Assembly: GCF_024746835.1 (NCBI RefSeq)
Contig: NZ_CP080531.1
Coordinates: 7,026,001-7,090,000, forward strand
DNA from: Mesorhizobium sp. AR02
Lineage (GTDB): Bacteria > Pseudomonadota > Alphaproteobacteria > Rhizobiales > Rhizobiaceae
DNA length: 64,000 nt
Reading direction: 5' to 3'
In this document: positions 24,819 to 32,886 of the stretch, in pieces
Layout of the letters: every line of letters begins with the position of its first letter
Position numbering within the stretch: the stretch's first letter is position 1
The notes under the pieces: model-generated
What the model was told of the DNA's origin: nothing
The model's input: only the letters and a program-made list of their open reading frames with translations
The model's database searches: none
Translations under genes and position numbers: made by a program

Positions 24819-24849
24819 TTTATTTTTGAATTCCATTTGACTGAATAAA
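24819..24849. promoter_or_regulatory. Candidate ROK-type operator
   Basis: In the 218-base divergent region between the M24 and ROK genes, TTTATT (24819-24824) and AATAAA (24844-24849) form an AT-rich inverted repeat around TTTGAATTCCATTTGA. Operators of NagC/Mlc-type ROK regulators have similar AT-rich flanks. The position, about 40 bases before the ROK start, suits autoregulation. Confidence 0.3.
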
Positions 24850-24888
24850 TCTTTGATGCGAACCTAACGTCAACCGGGGGCGCAAGGC

Positions 24889-26055
24889 ATGGCATTGCGG
24901 GGGACCAATCAGGAGTTCGGGCGGCCGTACAACCGGCGCATCGTGCTTGAGTCCATCCGCCTGCATGGGCCGATCGCCCGCGGCGAGATCGCCAGCCGCG
25001 TCGGGCTCACCGTCCAGACCGTATCGACCATCGTTCGCGAACTGGAAGAACAGGGCTACATCCTCTCCGTGCGCGAGGAACCCAAGGGGCGCGGCCTGCC
25101 ACCGGCGACGCTGCGGATCAATCCCGAGGGCGGCTATGCCGTCGGCATCCACATCACCCCGCTCGGCATCAATGCCGCCCTGATCAATCTGAGCGGCGAC
25201 GTGATCGAGAGCACTTACCGCGAGGCGCCGAACGCGACGCCCGACCACGCCTTCGACCTGATCGGGGCTATGGTGTCTGAATTGACCGGATTGCGGGCCG
25301 GCGGGCGGGTCCTCGGGGTCGGCCTGGCCCTGCCCGGACCATTCGGTGTCGAATCCATGAGTTTTGTCGGCCCGACCACCATGACCGGCTGGAAGGATGT
25401 GGCGCTGCGCGAGCGGCTGGCCGCATCGACAGGACTGCCGGCCTTCTTCGAGACCGACATGGCGGCGGCGGCCATGGGCGAACGGCTCTACGGCCTCGGC
25501 GCCCAATTCTCTGAATATTACTACCTCTATTTCGGCGTCGGCCTTGGCGGCGTCATGGTGCATGACGGCAGCGTGCAGCGTGGCGCCTGGGGCAATGCCG
25601 GCGAGGTCGGGCACATCCCTGTCGTTCCCGGCGGTCAGCCTTGCCCGTGCGGCAACAGCGGCTGTCTCGAAAGATACCTCTCGCTGGAGGCGCTCCAGCG
25701 CTGGAACGGCACAGAGGCCGATTGGGTCGCGGAAGTCGCGCCGATCTTTCACAATGCCATCGCCGTCATCGAGAACCTGTTCGATCCTGAAACGGTCATC
25801 CTCGGCGGGTTGGCGTCCACCGATCTGCTCGAACGGCTGGCCGCTTCGACTGGCCGCCTGCACAACTCCGTCTCGGCGCGCAAAGACCGAACGACGCCCC
25901 GGGTCATGGTCGCGCGCGGCGGGCAACATTCGGTGTTGCGTGGCGCCGCCGCCCTTGCGGTTTCGGGCGTGCTGTCGCCGCGCTTCGGCCAGATGTTCGC
26001 CGCCGAGCGCGAACGCGGCCGCGATCTTCTGACGGCCAAGGAGATTGCGGCATGA
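24889..26055 (+). CDS. ROK family transcriptional regulator
   Basis: 388 aa. A winged helix domain (residues 18-75: IVLESIRLHGPIARGEIASR, then QTVSTIVRELEEQGY) precedes a sugar-kinase-like ROK domain. The zinc motif CPCGNSGCLERY and the sugar-contact block WGNAGEVGHIP are intact, while the ATP loop DxGxT is replaced by VGIHITPLGIN, so it should bind sugar but not phosphorylate it. It overlaps the ATPase gene by four bases, making it the probable regulator of the ribose/fructose-type importer downstream, as FrcR is for frcBCAK in Sinorhizobium. Confidence 0.92.
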   Translation: MALRGTNQEFGRPYNRRIVLESIRLHGPIARGEIASRVGLTVQTVSTIVRELEEQGYILSVREEPKGRGLPPATLRINPEGGYAVGIHITPLGINAALINLSGDVIESTYREAPNATPDHAFDLIGAMVSELTGLRAGGRVLGVGLALPGPFGVESMSFVGPTTMTGWKDVALRERLAASTGLPAFFETDMAAAAMGERLYGLGAQFSEYYYLYFGVGLGGVMVHDGSVQRGAWGNAGEVGHIPVVPGGQPCPCGNSGCLERYLSLEALQRWNGTEADWVAEVAPIFHNAIAVIENLFDPETVILGGLASTDLLERLAASTGRLHNSVSARKDRTTPRVMVARGGQHSVLRGAAALAVSGVLSPRFGQMFAAERERGRDLLTAKEIAA

Positions 26056-26816
26056 GCGAACCGCTGCTGGTGCTGGACAACGTCACCAAGAACTATGGCG
26101 CGATCGAAGCGCTGAAGGGAATCAGCTTCTCCATCGGCAAGGGCGAGGTGGTGGCGTTGCTGGGCGACAACGGCGCTGGCAAATCCACGCTGGTCAAGAT
26201 CATCGCTGGCGGGCTTGAGCCGACCTCGGGCCGCATGCTGTTCGAAGGCAAGGAGTTTCTGGCGAGGTCGCCGGCCGAAGCCAAGGCGGCGGGTATCGAA
26301 ACCGTCTACCAGGACCTGTCGCTCTGCACCAATGTCGACGTGGTGGCCAATTTCTTCATGGGCCGCGAGATCACCAGGAAGGTGCTCGGCATTCCCGTGC
26401 TCGATGAGCGCGCCATGGAGGCCGTCGTTGGCAAGGCGTTGGCCAGCGCTGGTACCCGCATTCCCTCATTGCGCACCAATGTCGAGCATCTCTCGGGCGG
26501 CCAGCGGCAAGCCATCGAGCTCAACCGTTTCGTGCATTGGGGCGGCAAGCTGGTGCTGCTCGACGAGCCGTTCGCCGCCCTTGGCGTCGAGCAGACGCGG
26601 CGCGGTCTCGACATGATCCGCCAGGTGGCGAGCCAGGGCATCGGCGTCGTCATCATCACCCACATCATGCAGCAGGCTTTCCAGGTCGCCGACCGGATCG
26701 TGGTGATCCGGCAAGGCGTCGTGGCCGGCGATGTCGCACGCAACAAAACAAGTCCCGATGCGGTGATCAACATGATCACCGGAGAGACGCTTGCCGGTGC
26801 CGGACCGGCGGGCTGA
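26052..26816 (+). CDS. Sugar ABC transporter ATPase, single-domain FrcA type
   Basis: 254 aa, with its start overlapping the ROK stop (ATGA). Only one nucleotide-binding domain is present, unlike the duplicated RbsA/MglA ATPases; this matches FrcA. Walker A is GDNGAGKST, Q-loop TVYQDLSLC, signature LSGGQRQAIELNR, Walker B LVLLDEPFAALG and H-loop IITHIMQQA. It powers import of a sugar through the permease at 27993-29009. The C-terminus INMITGETL matches sugar-importer ATPases. Confidence 0.93.
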   Translation: MSEPLLVLDNVTKNYGAIEALKGISFSIGKGEVVALLGDNGAGKSTLVKIIAGGLEPTSGRMLFEGKEFLARSPAEAKAAGIETVYQDLSLCTNVDVVANFFMGREITRKVLGIPVLDERAMEAVVGKALASAGTRIPSLRTNVEHLSGGQRQAIELNRFVHWGGKLVLLDEPFAALGVEQTRRGLDMIRQVASQGIGVVIITHIMQQAFQVADRIVVIRQGVVAGDVARNKTSPDAVINMITGETLAGAGPAG

Positions 26817-26854
26817 GGGACAAGAGGGGTCCGGCTTAACAGGGAGCCAACGAC

Positions 26855-27895
26855 ATGAAGCGAGTACTTCTTGCTGTCTTCGGTATCCTGGCACTGGCCT
26901 TTGCCACGCTCACGCCGGCATTCGCCCAGTCCAAGGGTATCGTCTATTACATGGTGCCGACACTGCTCGACGAGTTCCAGACCGGCTCGGTGAGCGCGCT
27001 GGAACTGTTCCTGAAGCAGGTCGGCTATGAGGTGAAGACGCTGAACGCCGACAACAAGACCGACGCCCAGCAATCGCAGATGAACGACGTCATCGCACTC
27101 AAGCCGGCGGCGATCATCCTGGCCGCGGTCGATTTCAATGCGCTGAAACCGTCGATCGAGGCCGCACGCGCTGCTGGTATCCCGGTGGTCGAGTTCGACC
27201 GCCAGATCACCTCGACGCCTTCCGACTTCACGTCGGTCGCGGGCACCGTCGAGATCGGCCACGTCGCCGCCGACCAGGCCGAAAAGCTGCTGAAAACCAA
27301 GAACGGATCGGTGAAGGGCAAGGTGCTGCAGGTGCTCGGTGATCCCGGCGATCCCTACACGCTCGACATCCAGAAGGGTTTTGAGGAGAAGATGAAGGCG
27401 TTTCCGGACGTCAAGATCATCTCGCTTCCGGCCATGCAATGGGAAGCCAGCAACGCCGGCACCATCGTCGCCGATCAGATGCTGGCCAACCCCGACATCG
27501 ACCTGATCTTCAGCCATGCCGCTCACCTCTCGGTCGCCGCCGTCGCCTCGCTCGAGGCTGCAGGCAAAAAGCCGGGCGACGTCATGCTGATGAGCTCGAA
27601 CGGCGCTCCGGTCGGCCTCGACCTGATCCGCAAGGGCTGGCTCAACGTCGAAGTCGAGCAGCCGCTCTACGCGCAGGCCGCGGCCGTCGCCATGTTCATG
27701 GACAAGGTGGTCAAGAAGCAAGAGATCAAGCCCGGCGACTATGACGTGCTTGGCCTGAAGTCGGTCGTCACCAAGGAAGCCTGGGGTCCGAACATCAAGA
27801 TCCCCGGCGCCGCCATCACCAAGGAAAACGTCGACAATCCGGCCTTCTGGGGCAACCAGAAGCCGCCGACGGACACCGTCAAGTCGGTCGAATAG
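26855..27895 (+). CDS. Periplasmic sugar-binding protein, RbsB/FrcB-like
   Basis: 346 aa with a Sec signal peptide ([23 protein letters not shown]). The PBP1 fold shows in [20 protein letters not shown] and [20 protein letters not shown], followed by [11 protein letters not shown]. Ligands of this family are pentoses, hexoses or polyols. It follows the ATPase by 38 bases with AGGGAG upstream. A strong hairpin follows its stop codon and may keep its mRNA more abundant than the permease segment. The ligand is not predictable. Confidence 0.92.
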   Translation: MKRVLLAVFGILALAFATLTPAFAQSKGIVYYMVPTLLDEFQTGSVSALELFLKQVGYEVKTLNADNKTDAQQSQMNDVIALKPAAIILAAVDFNALKPSIEAARAAGIPVVEFDRQITSTPSDFTSVAGTVEIGHVAADQAEKLLKTKNGSVKGKVLQVLGDPGDPYTLDIQKGFEEKMKAFPDVKIISLPAMQWEASNAGTIVADQMLANPDIDLIFSHAAHLSVAAVASLEAAGKKPGDVMLMSSNGAPVGLDLIRKGWLNVEVEQPLYAQAAAVAMFMDKVVKKQEIKPGDYDVLGLKSVVTKEAWGPNIKIPGAAITKENVDNPAFWGNQKPPTDTVKSVE

Positions 27896-27911
27896 GCACT
27901 TTGCCTGAAAC

Positions 27912-27936
27912 GCTCCGGGCCCTCTCGGCCCGGAGC
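27912..27936 (+). terminator. Intercistronic hairpin after binding-protein gene
   Basis: Perfect 10-bp stem GCTCCGGGCC / GGCCCGGAGC with loop CTCTC, directly between the binding-protein and permease genes. No T tract follows, so it more likely stabilises upstream mRNA or partially attenuates transcription than ends it. Confidence 0.6.
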
Positions 27937-27992
27937 CGATCCTCCGCAATTCCAATCCGCGCCTTTCCGAAGATCGAATTGATTTTCGGGTC

Positions 27993-29009
27993 ATGCGCCA
28001 GCCGGATCAACCCATGAACCCTCGCACCCGCCATGCCCTGGAGTTCGTCCTCGACAACCTCGTCTGGTTCATGCTGCTGTTCGTGCTGGTGGTCTTCTCC
28101 ATCTTCATCCCGAACTATTTCCAGCTCGGCATCTTCGCCAACATCATCGAGGCCTCGAGCGTGCTCGGCGTCATGTCGATCGGCCTGGCGCTGGTCATCA
28201 TCGCCGGCCACATGGACCTGTCGGTCGAATCGGTGGCGGCGCTCAGCGCCATGGCGGTCGGTATCCTGTTCTGCTCGTCAGGCATCGGCCTTGGCGTACA
28301 ACTGCACCCGGAATGGCTGATGGTCCCGGTGTCGCTGCTGCTGGCGCTCGCCGTCGGCGGCTTGATCGGCGCCTTCAACGGGTTTCTGGTCGTCAAGGTC
28401 AAGATGAGCGCCTTCATCATCACGCTGGCCTCCTACATCTGGGTCCGCGGCCTGGTGCTGGTGATTTCGGGTGGCCGTTCGGCGCAGGATCTGGCGCCAG
28501 CGATCCGCTGGTTCGGCATCCAGCGGCTGATCGGCCTGCCGCTCACCGCCTGGATCGCCATCGCCTGTTTCGTCGTCTTCTCGCTGATCATGGCCAAGAC
28601 GCCGTTCGGCCGCCACCTGGTGATGATCGGCGGCAACGAAACGGCGACCTTCCGCGCAGGCATCCGCGTGAACCGCAACCTCATCATCGCTTTCGTGCTT
28701 GCCGGCGCCATCGCTGGCCTCGCCGGCTGGCTGCTGGCGATCCGCACCTCGGGCGCCACCGCCAATCTCGGCGTCGGCCTGCTGTTCAACGCCTTCGCGG
28801 CGGTGGTCATCGGCGGCGTCAGCCTGAAAGGCGGCGTCGGCACCTTGCCCGGCGTCTATGCCGGCGTGCTTCTGCTCTCGGCCATCAACACGGCGATCAA
28901 TTTGATGGGGCTGCCGGCCAACTTCACCCAGGTCATCCATGGCCTGCTGGTGCTGGCCGCCGTGCTGCTCGACGCCTTCAAGCAAACCATTCGCCAAAGA
29001 CTCGCATGA
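27993..29009 (+). CDS. Sugar ABC transporter permease, RbsC/FrcC-like
   Basis: 338 aa; an internal start at MNPRTRH (28014) is also possible. Eight to ten hydrophobic spans and the conserved RbsC-type segments NIIEASSVLGVMSIGLALVI, GHMDLSVESV, TPFGRHLVMIGGNETAT and GATANLGVGLLFNAFAAVVI are present. It forms the inner-membrane channel for the sugar captured by the binding protein at 26855. The stop codon falls inside the first unit of a triple 17-bp repeat, which leads to the SDR gene. Confidence 0.93.
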   Translation: MRQPDQPMNPRTRHALEFVLDNLVWFMLLFVLVVFSIFIPNYFQLGIFANIIEASSVLGVMSIGLALVIIAGHMDLSVESVAALSAMAVGILFCSSGIGLGVQLHPEWLMVPVSLLLALAVGGLIGAFNGFLVVKVKMSAFIITLASYIWVRGLVLVISGGRSAQDLAPAIRWFGIQRLIGLPLTAWIAIACFVVFSLIMAKTPFGRHLVMIGGNETATFRAGIRVNRNLIIAFVLAGAIAGLAGWLLAIRTSGATANLGVGLLFNAFAAVVIGGVSLKGGVGTLPGVYAGVLLLSAINTAINLMGLPANFTQVIHGLLVLAAVLLDAFKQTIRQRLA

Positions 29010-29051
29010 CAGGACGGCTCGCATGACAGGGTGGCTCGCATGACCGATCGG
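29001..29051 (+). repeat. Three tandem 17-bp units spanning a gene junction
   Basis: Units are CTCGCATGACAGGACGG (29001-29017), CTCGCATGACAGGGTGG (29018-29034) and CTCGCATGACCGATCGG (29035-29051). Each contains CATGAC, giving three ATG codons in three reading frames; the first holds the permease TGA and the third the SDR start. The first two ATGs are followed in frame after five codons by TGA. Confidence 0.85.
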
Positions 29052-29810
29052 CTGAACGACAAGGTCGCGCTGATCATTGGCAGCGCAAGCGGCATCGGCA
29101 AAGGTACCGCTCTGCGCTTCGCCGAAGAAGGTGCAAGGCTGGTGCTCGCCGACACCGAGGTCGAGGCCGGACAAGCGACCGCGGATGAGCTTGGCGCCCC
29201 TTTCATCGGCACCGACATCTCGCAAATGCGCGACGCCGAGGCCGCGGTGGCATTGGCGCTGAAGCATCACGGCCGCCTCGACATCATCGTGCAGAATGCC
29301 GGCATCTATCCCTGGCAGCTGATCGAGAACACCAGCACCGACGACTGGGACCGGGTCATGGCCGTCAATCTGCGCGGCACCTTCAATGCCACCCGCGCCG
29401 CATTGGTGCCGATGAAGGCGCAGCACTACGGACGTATGCTGTTCACCTCCTCCATCACCGGTCCGCATGTCACCAGTCCGGGCCACGGCCATTATTCGGC
29501 GACCAAGGCAGGCATCAACGGCTTCATCCGTTCGGCCGCTCTCGAATTCTCCGGCTACGGCATCACCGTCAACGGCGTCGAACCCGGCAACATCCTCACC
29601 GAGGCCATCCAGCAGCATCGCGGCGCCGCCTATATCAAGAACATGGAGGATTCCATCCCGCTCGGCCGACTCGGCAGCCCGCGCGACGTCGCCAATGCCT
29701 TCCTCTTCCTCGCCTCGGACGACGCCAGCTACATCACAGGCACGACCATTGTCGTCGATGGCGGGCAATTGCTGCCGGAGGGCAAGGATTTCCGGATGGT
29801 GCCGCCATAA
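29040..29810 (+). CDS. SDR family NAD(P)-dependent dehydrogenase
   Basis: 256 aa from ATG 29040; GTG at 29031 would add three residues. The Rossmann cofactor loop is GSASGIGKGT, the NAG motif VQNAGIY, and the catalytic residues Ser (SSITG), Tyr and Lys (YSATK) are intact. D39 after strand two (VLADTE) favours NAD over NADP. It is the last gene of the sugar operon, so it probably oxidises the imported sugar or polyol to a ketose or lactone. Translation may depend on reinitiation through the 17-bp repeats. Substrate unknown. Confidence 0.9.
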   Translation: MTDRLNDKVALIIGSASGIGKGTALRFAEEGARLVLADTEVEAGQATADELGAPFIGTDISQMRDAEAAVALALKHHGRLDIIVQNAGIYPWQLIENTSTDDWDRVMAVNLRGTFNATRAALVPMKAQHYGRMLFTSSITGPHVTSPGHGHYSATKAGINGFIRSAALEFSGYGITVNGVEPGNILTEAIQQHRGAAYIKNMEDSIPLGRLGSPRDVANAFLFLASDDASYITGTTIVVDGGQLLPEGKDFRMVPP

Positions 29811-29972
29811 TCTTTGCATCGACGGTATTGGATCGGCCGCCTCCTGATCAGAGGCAATAAGGACAAGCCGTCGCTCGGCGCATCAGTCGGCAAGTATTCC
29901 CTCGCAAGTGCATGGAACACATCCGCACCTCAAGGGTTGTCTATCAGTGCTAGTCAACCGAGGGGTTTGCGA

Positions 29973-30194
29973 ATGGTCGACGAAATCAGAACAAGCCATA
30001 TCTACCAGCGGGCTCATGCTTTGGCGGAAGGTGGCATCCACAACTCTCCAGCCGAGATTGTTGCCGAGTTGCTGGCTGAGGGCTACCCGGAAGCAGCCGA
30101 GCTGTTGAACACCGAGAACATCCGCGCCGATCTGAGGCGGGTTTGCGATGCGGCCGCCGATGGACAGCCAGCTGCGCGCGACCTTCACCACTGA
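29973..30194 (+). CDS. Small hypothetical protein
   Basis: 73 aa, predicted all-helical and soluble. GAGG nine bases before ATG 29973 supports translation. Composition is acidic and Ala/Glu-rich (HALAEGGIHNSPAEIVAELLAEGYPEAAELL) without recognisable motifs; written here only as its general character, the central helix repeats the AELL pattern. It sits alone between the sugar operon and the tRNA-Val gene. I do not recognise a family. Confidence 0.5.
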   Translation: MVDEIRTSHIYQRAHALAEGGIHNSPAEIVAELLAEGYPEAAELLNTENIRADLRRVCDAAADGQPAARDLHH

Positions 30195-30220
30195 CGTGGC
30201 GTGAATGGACAATGTGATTG

Positions 30221-30291
30221 CAATGCTGGGGCGACTGAAATGCTGGGGCGACTGGAATGCTGGGGCGACTGGAATGCTGGGATGATTGGAA

Positions 30292-30305
<14 letters not shown>
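30221..30305. repeat. 17-bp tandem repeats next to tRNA-Val 3' end
   Basis: Four good units, AATGCTGGGGCGACTG with one leading base (30221-30237, 30238-30254, 30255-30271) and a diverged fourth (30272-30288). A fifth, partial unit GAATGGTGGGCGATGAC (30289-30305) is the complement of the tRNA-Val 3' end plus flank. The array may have grown by copying from that end. Confidence 0.8.
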
Positions 30306-30367
<62 letters not shown>

Positions 30368-30513
30368 GCTCCGGCGCGGACCTTTAAGCGGTCGGGACCG
30401 GCTTCGCAAGGCCAAATGAACAGGCGACGCCCTGTTCGCGGGCCGGATTTGTCAACAAAACGCCGGCTGTCAAAAAACCTTCTCCAGTTTGCTGTTATGA
30501 TGGTTTGGTGCGC

Positions 30514-30542
30514 TTGACACCCGGTGGCGAACCCCTTATCCA
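30514..30542 (+). promoter_or_regulatory. Sigma-70-type promoter for tRNA-Asp
   Basis: TTGACA (30514-30519), a 17-base spacer and TATCCA (30537-30542). A start near 30549 would leave a 5' leader of about 36 bases before the tRNA, a normal arrangement for a stable RNA gene. Confidence 0.6.
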
Positions 30543-30584
30543 GCGGCCCAACGACGAACACGGCTGACACGTGCTCGTCAATGC

Positions 30585-30661
30585 GCGGGTGTAGCTCAGT
30601 TGGTTAGAGTGCCGGCCTGTCACGCCGGAGGTCGCGGGTTCGAGCCCCGTCACTCGCGCCA
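30585..30661 (+). tRNA. tRNA-Asp (anticodon GTC)
   Basis: 77 nt with encoded CCA at 30659-30661. Acceptor GCGGGTG pairs with CACTCGC (one G-T pair). The D arm is TAGCTCAGTTGGTTAGAGT, the anticodon arm CCGGCCTGTCACGCCGG with GTC, and the T arm GCGGGTTCGAGCCCCGT. Head to head with tRNA-Val, 217 bases apart. Confidence 0.97.
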
Positions 30662-30786
30662 TTTCTCTCAAGGGTTTCAAATCCTTGGCTTCGGAGAAAT
30701 GTCGACATTGGATGTCAAAAATCTCTTCTCGCATGTGCGGGGCAGCTGTCCCCCGGTCGGCAAGTTTCGCCGCGAGCTCGAACCGG

Positions 30787-31065
30787 CTACCGCGGACGCG
30801 CTCGATTCCATCCCTGCCGAACTTTTCCCAACTCGCCACGGAGCGGTGGCGTGGAATTTGCCGATGCAAGGTCCGCCGCTGCGCCCTTATATCCCCGTTT
30901 GAAGATCTGGCCGAGGGCCAGGCCGATGTATCCCACCTGAAGAATGATGAGCGCAAGAATAGCCCAACCGAGCGCTTTCCAGATGGAGCCGGTTTCTATC
31001 TCAGCCCAGATCGCCATGGTGAAGGACGCCGCGAACATACCCACCAAGAATTGCGGAAAATACAT
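30787..31065 (-). CDS. ExoX-like exopolysaccharide production repressor
   Basis: 92 aa from ATG 31065 (MYFPQFLVGM); GTG 31077 is an alternative. Two hydrophobic spans (about residues 4-18 and 28-55: WKALGWAILALIILQVGY) precede a polar tail. Small two-span proteins beginning MYxPxFL are annotated in rhizobia as exopolysaccharide production repressors related to ExoX, which lowers EPS synthesis by acting on the ExoY glycosyltransferase after transcription. Resemblance is in layout and short motifs, so the family call is likely but the function is inferred. No exo genes are nearby. Confidence 0.6.
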   Translation of the reverse strand: MYFPQFLVGMFAASFTMAIWAEIETGSIWKALGWAILALIILQVGYIGLALGQIFKRGYKGAAADLASANSTPPLRGELGKVRQGWNRARPR

Positions 31066-31116
31066 ATTGCACAGCACCCACGTTTTGGCGGTTCGGCGCC
31101 TTTCGGCCGTTAAAGA

Positions 31117-31144
31117 CCCGCCGCTCCGCGAGCGGAGCGGCGGG
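31117..31144. terminator. Strong GC hairpin upstream of exoX
   Basis: CCCGCCGCTCCGC / GCGGAGCGGCGGG is a perfect 13-bp inverted repeat with only GA between. On the minus strand it is followed by TCTTTAA. It could end transcripts from the kinase direction before exoX or act as a leader structure. The gene-free stretch 31066-31472 otherwise holds the inverted repeat at 31418-31464 and a doubtful small ORF. Confidence 0.45.
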
Positions 31145-31301
31145 GCCCCCTATTGCCCCCCGATTACCGGGTTGATGGTTGACCGCGGCATTGCTGGCAA
31201 TGCAATTGCGGCGCCAAATACAATGACCCATTACGGGACACCTTTGCCAATGGCGCAAGACCGGATTGCCGATTAACATTATCTGTTGCTAATGCGCCAC
31301 C

Positions 31302-31430
31302 ATGACCAGAAGGGACCCGCGTTGGCGAGGTTTTTGGCAGGCTTGTTGGCCGCGATACTGGAAGTGTCGGCAGGCCGATGCTGGTCTAACGACACCGATA
31401 GGCAGATCTCCGAAGACGCGCTCAGAATGA
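31302..31430 (+). other. Doubtful 42-codon Trp-rich ORF
   Basis: ATG at 31302 reads MTRRDPRWRGFWQACWPRYW and continues to TGA at 31430, with AGAAGGGA only inside the coding part. Five tryptophans and many arginines are unusual for random frames, but no ribosome site is visible and no neighbour suggests a job. Listed as a possible peptide only. Confidence 0.2.
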
Positions 31431-31464
31431 TCAGCGCAGAGATGCATTCTGGCATTCTGAGCGC
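31418..31464 (-). terminator. Inverted repeat just past the kinase gene
   Basis: GCGCTCAGAATG (31418-31429) and CATTCTGAGCGC (31453-31464) form a perfect 12-bp stem with a 23-base loop, nine bases beyond the kinase stop. The T tract is missing, so it may need Rho or may serve mRNA stability. Confidence 0.5.
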
Positions 31465-31472
31465 TGTCGCGC

Positions 31473-32402
31473 TCAAACCCTCGCCAGCAGCGCCTCGACC
31501 TCCTGCAACGTCGGCATCGACGGCGCGGTGCCAGGACGGGTCACCGAAATGCCAGCAACGGCGCAGGCAAAGCGCACCGCTTGCAGCGGCTCCACGCCCC
31601 GCGAAAGTGCTGCGGCGAAGCCGCCGTTGAAGGCGTCCCCCGCGCCGGTGGTTTCGACAACCGACCCCGCGCTGATGGCGGGGACATGTTCGGAGCGTAC
31701 CTTGGTGTGCAGCAGCGCGCCCTTGTCGCCGAGCGTGACGATGACCGTGCCGACGCCCTTTTCTAGCAGCTTGCCGGCGGCGGCGCGCGCCTCATCGACC
31801 GAAGAGACTTTCAGCCCGGTCAATTCCTCCGTCTCGGTCTCGTTGGGCGTCAGATAGTCGCAGAGCGTATAGATGCGGTCGGGAAGCTTTGCCGCGGGAG
31901 CGGGATTGAGGATGGTCGTCACCCCTGCCCCGCGTGCGATCTCCAGCGCTCGCATCGCCGCGTCGATCGGCTGTTCGAGCTGGGTGACGAAGACGCCGGC
32001 GCCACGAATCAGGGCGGCATTGGCCTCGATATCGGTTGGCGAGATCAGCATGGCCGCACCGGGGCTGACGATGATGGCGTTGTTGCCGCTGCCCTCCTCG
32101 ACGAAGATGTAGGCGGCGCCCGTATAGCTGTCGGGCGTGTCGATGACGGCGCTTTTCACGCCAGCGTCCTTCCAGGTCCGCTTGGCCATGTCGGCGAAGG
32201 CATCGACGCCAAGCCGGGTCAGGAAGGTGGTGTCGGCGCCGAGCTTGCCGGCGGCCACCGCCTGGTTCGACCCTTTGCCGCCTGGGCCTAGCTTGAACGA
32301 GTTGCCGAGGATCGTCTCGCCCATGCGCGGCTGGCGATCGGCGCGATAAGCGGTGTCGGCGACAAAGACACCCAATATGACGACAGGCTTGCCGGAGGCC
32401 AT
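31473..32402 (-). CDS. PfkB-family sugar kinase, ribokinase-like
   Basis: 309 aa from ATG 32402, with GGAG seven bases upstream. The PfkB signatures are intact: GGKGSNQAVAAGKLGA near residue 40 and the C-terminal catalytic block TTGAGDAFNGGFAAAL with the base Asp. Ribokinase-like enzymes phosphorylate ribose, deoxyribose or related sugars with ATP. It lies four bases after the RbsD/FucU gene, and the two follow the MalK-type ATPase, so the kinase probably acts on the sugar imported by the divergent ABC genes. The exact sugar is unknown. Confidence 0.92.
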   Translation of the reverse strand: MASGKPVVILGVFVADTAYRADRQPRMGETILGNSFKLGPGGKGSNQAVAAGKLGADTTFLTRLGVDAFADMAKRTWKDAGVKSAVIDTPDSYTGAAYIFVEEGSGNNAIIVSPGAAMLISPTDIEANAALIRGAGVFVTQLEQPIDAAMRALEIARGAGVTTILNPAPAAKLPDRIYTLCDYLTPNETETEELTGLKVSSVDEARAAAGKLLEKGVGTVIVTLGDKGALLHTKVRSEHVPAISAGSVVETTGAGDAFNGGFAAALSRGVEPLQAVRFACAVAGISVTRPGTAPSMPTLQEVEALLARV

Positions 32403-32406
32403 GCTG

Positions 32407-32859
32407 CTACTCCGCATCCGGCGGCACGACGCCCTTGCGGAAGGCGAAGCAGCCATAAAAACGGCGTTCGCCGGTCTGGATGACGCAATAGGCCTGCTTG
32501 GCGCGCTCGTAGAAAGCATAGCGCTCGACGGAAATCATCGGCCAGGCTTTGCCTTCGGCCTTGTCGATCTCCTTTTGCACTTCCTTCTGCACCGGCGGAA
32601 TCTCGTCCGGCTTACCGACGATTTCCATGCGCGCGGCCGAGTCATCGACGAATGTGTCCAAGGGATAAAGCGACAGCACCGCCTTCACTACCTCCGCGGC
32701 CGATGCATCGATGCGCAGCAGCTTGCCATGCACGGTCTGCTTCGCCACCGAATCGGAGGGGAAGTTGGTGTCGGCGATGATCAGGTCATCGCCATGTCCC
32801 ATCGCTCGCAATGCCTGCAGCACGTCGGCATTGAGCAGCGGATTGATGCCTTTGAGCAT
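32407..32859 (-). CDS. RbsD/FucU family sugar mutarotase
   Basis: 150 aa. The signature MLKGINPLLNADVLQALRAMGHGDD is typical of FucU/RbsD: short forms are LKGINPLL and GHGDDLIIADTNFP, with the catalytic His of GHGD. The enzyme interconverts sugar anomers so that the kinase or dehydrogenase gets its preferred form. The C-terminal ERYAFYERAKQAYCVIQTGE fits the FucU (fucose) side of the family rather than RbsD. It sits between the ATPase and kinase genes on the same strand. Confidence 0.9.
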   Translation of the reverse strand: MLKGINPLLNADVLQALRAMGHGDDLIIADTNFPSDSVAKQTVHGKLLRIDASAAEVVKAVLSLYPLDTFVDDSAARMEIVGKPDEIPPVQKEVQKEIDKAEGKAWPMISVERYAFYERAKQAYCVIQTGERRFYGCFAFRKGVVPPDAE

Positions 32860-32886
32860 GATGGTCCTCGTGAAGTCCGTTTGAGA

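Noticed and set aside
26306..27994. 562-codon antisense ORF opposite the FrcA-type ATPase and binding protein
   Set aside because: Antisense frames stay open in GC-rich coding DNA. The composition is Arg/His/Gly-rich with no domain, and both sense genes are certain.
28278..29819. 513-codon antisense ORF opposite permease and SDR
   Set aside because: Same GC-bias artefact; no start site or domain.
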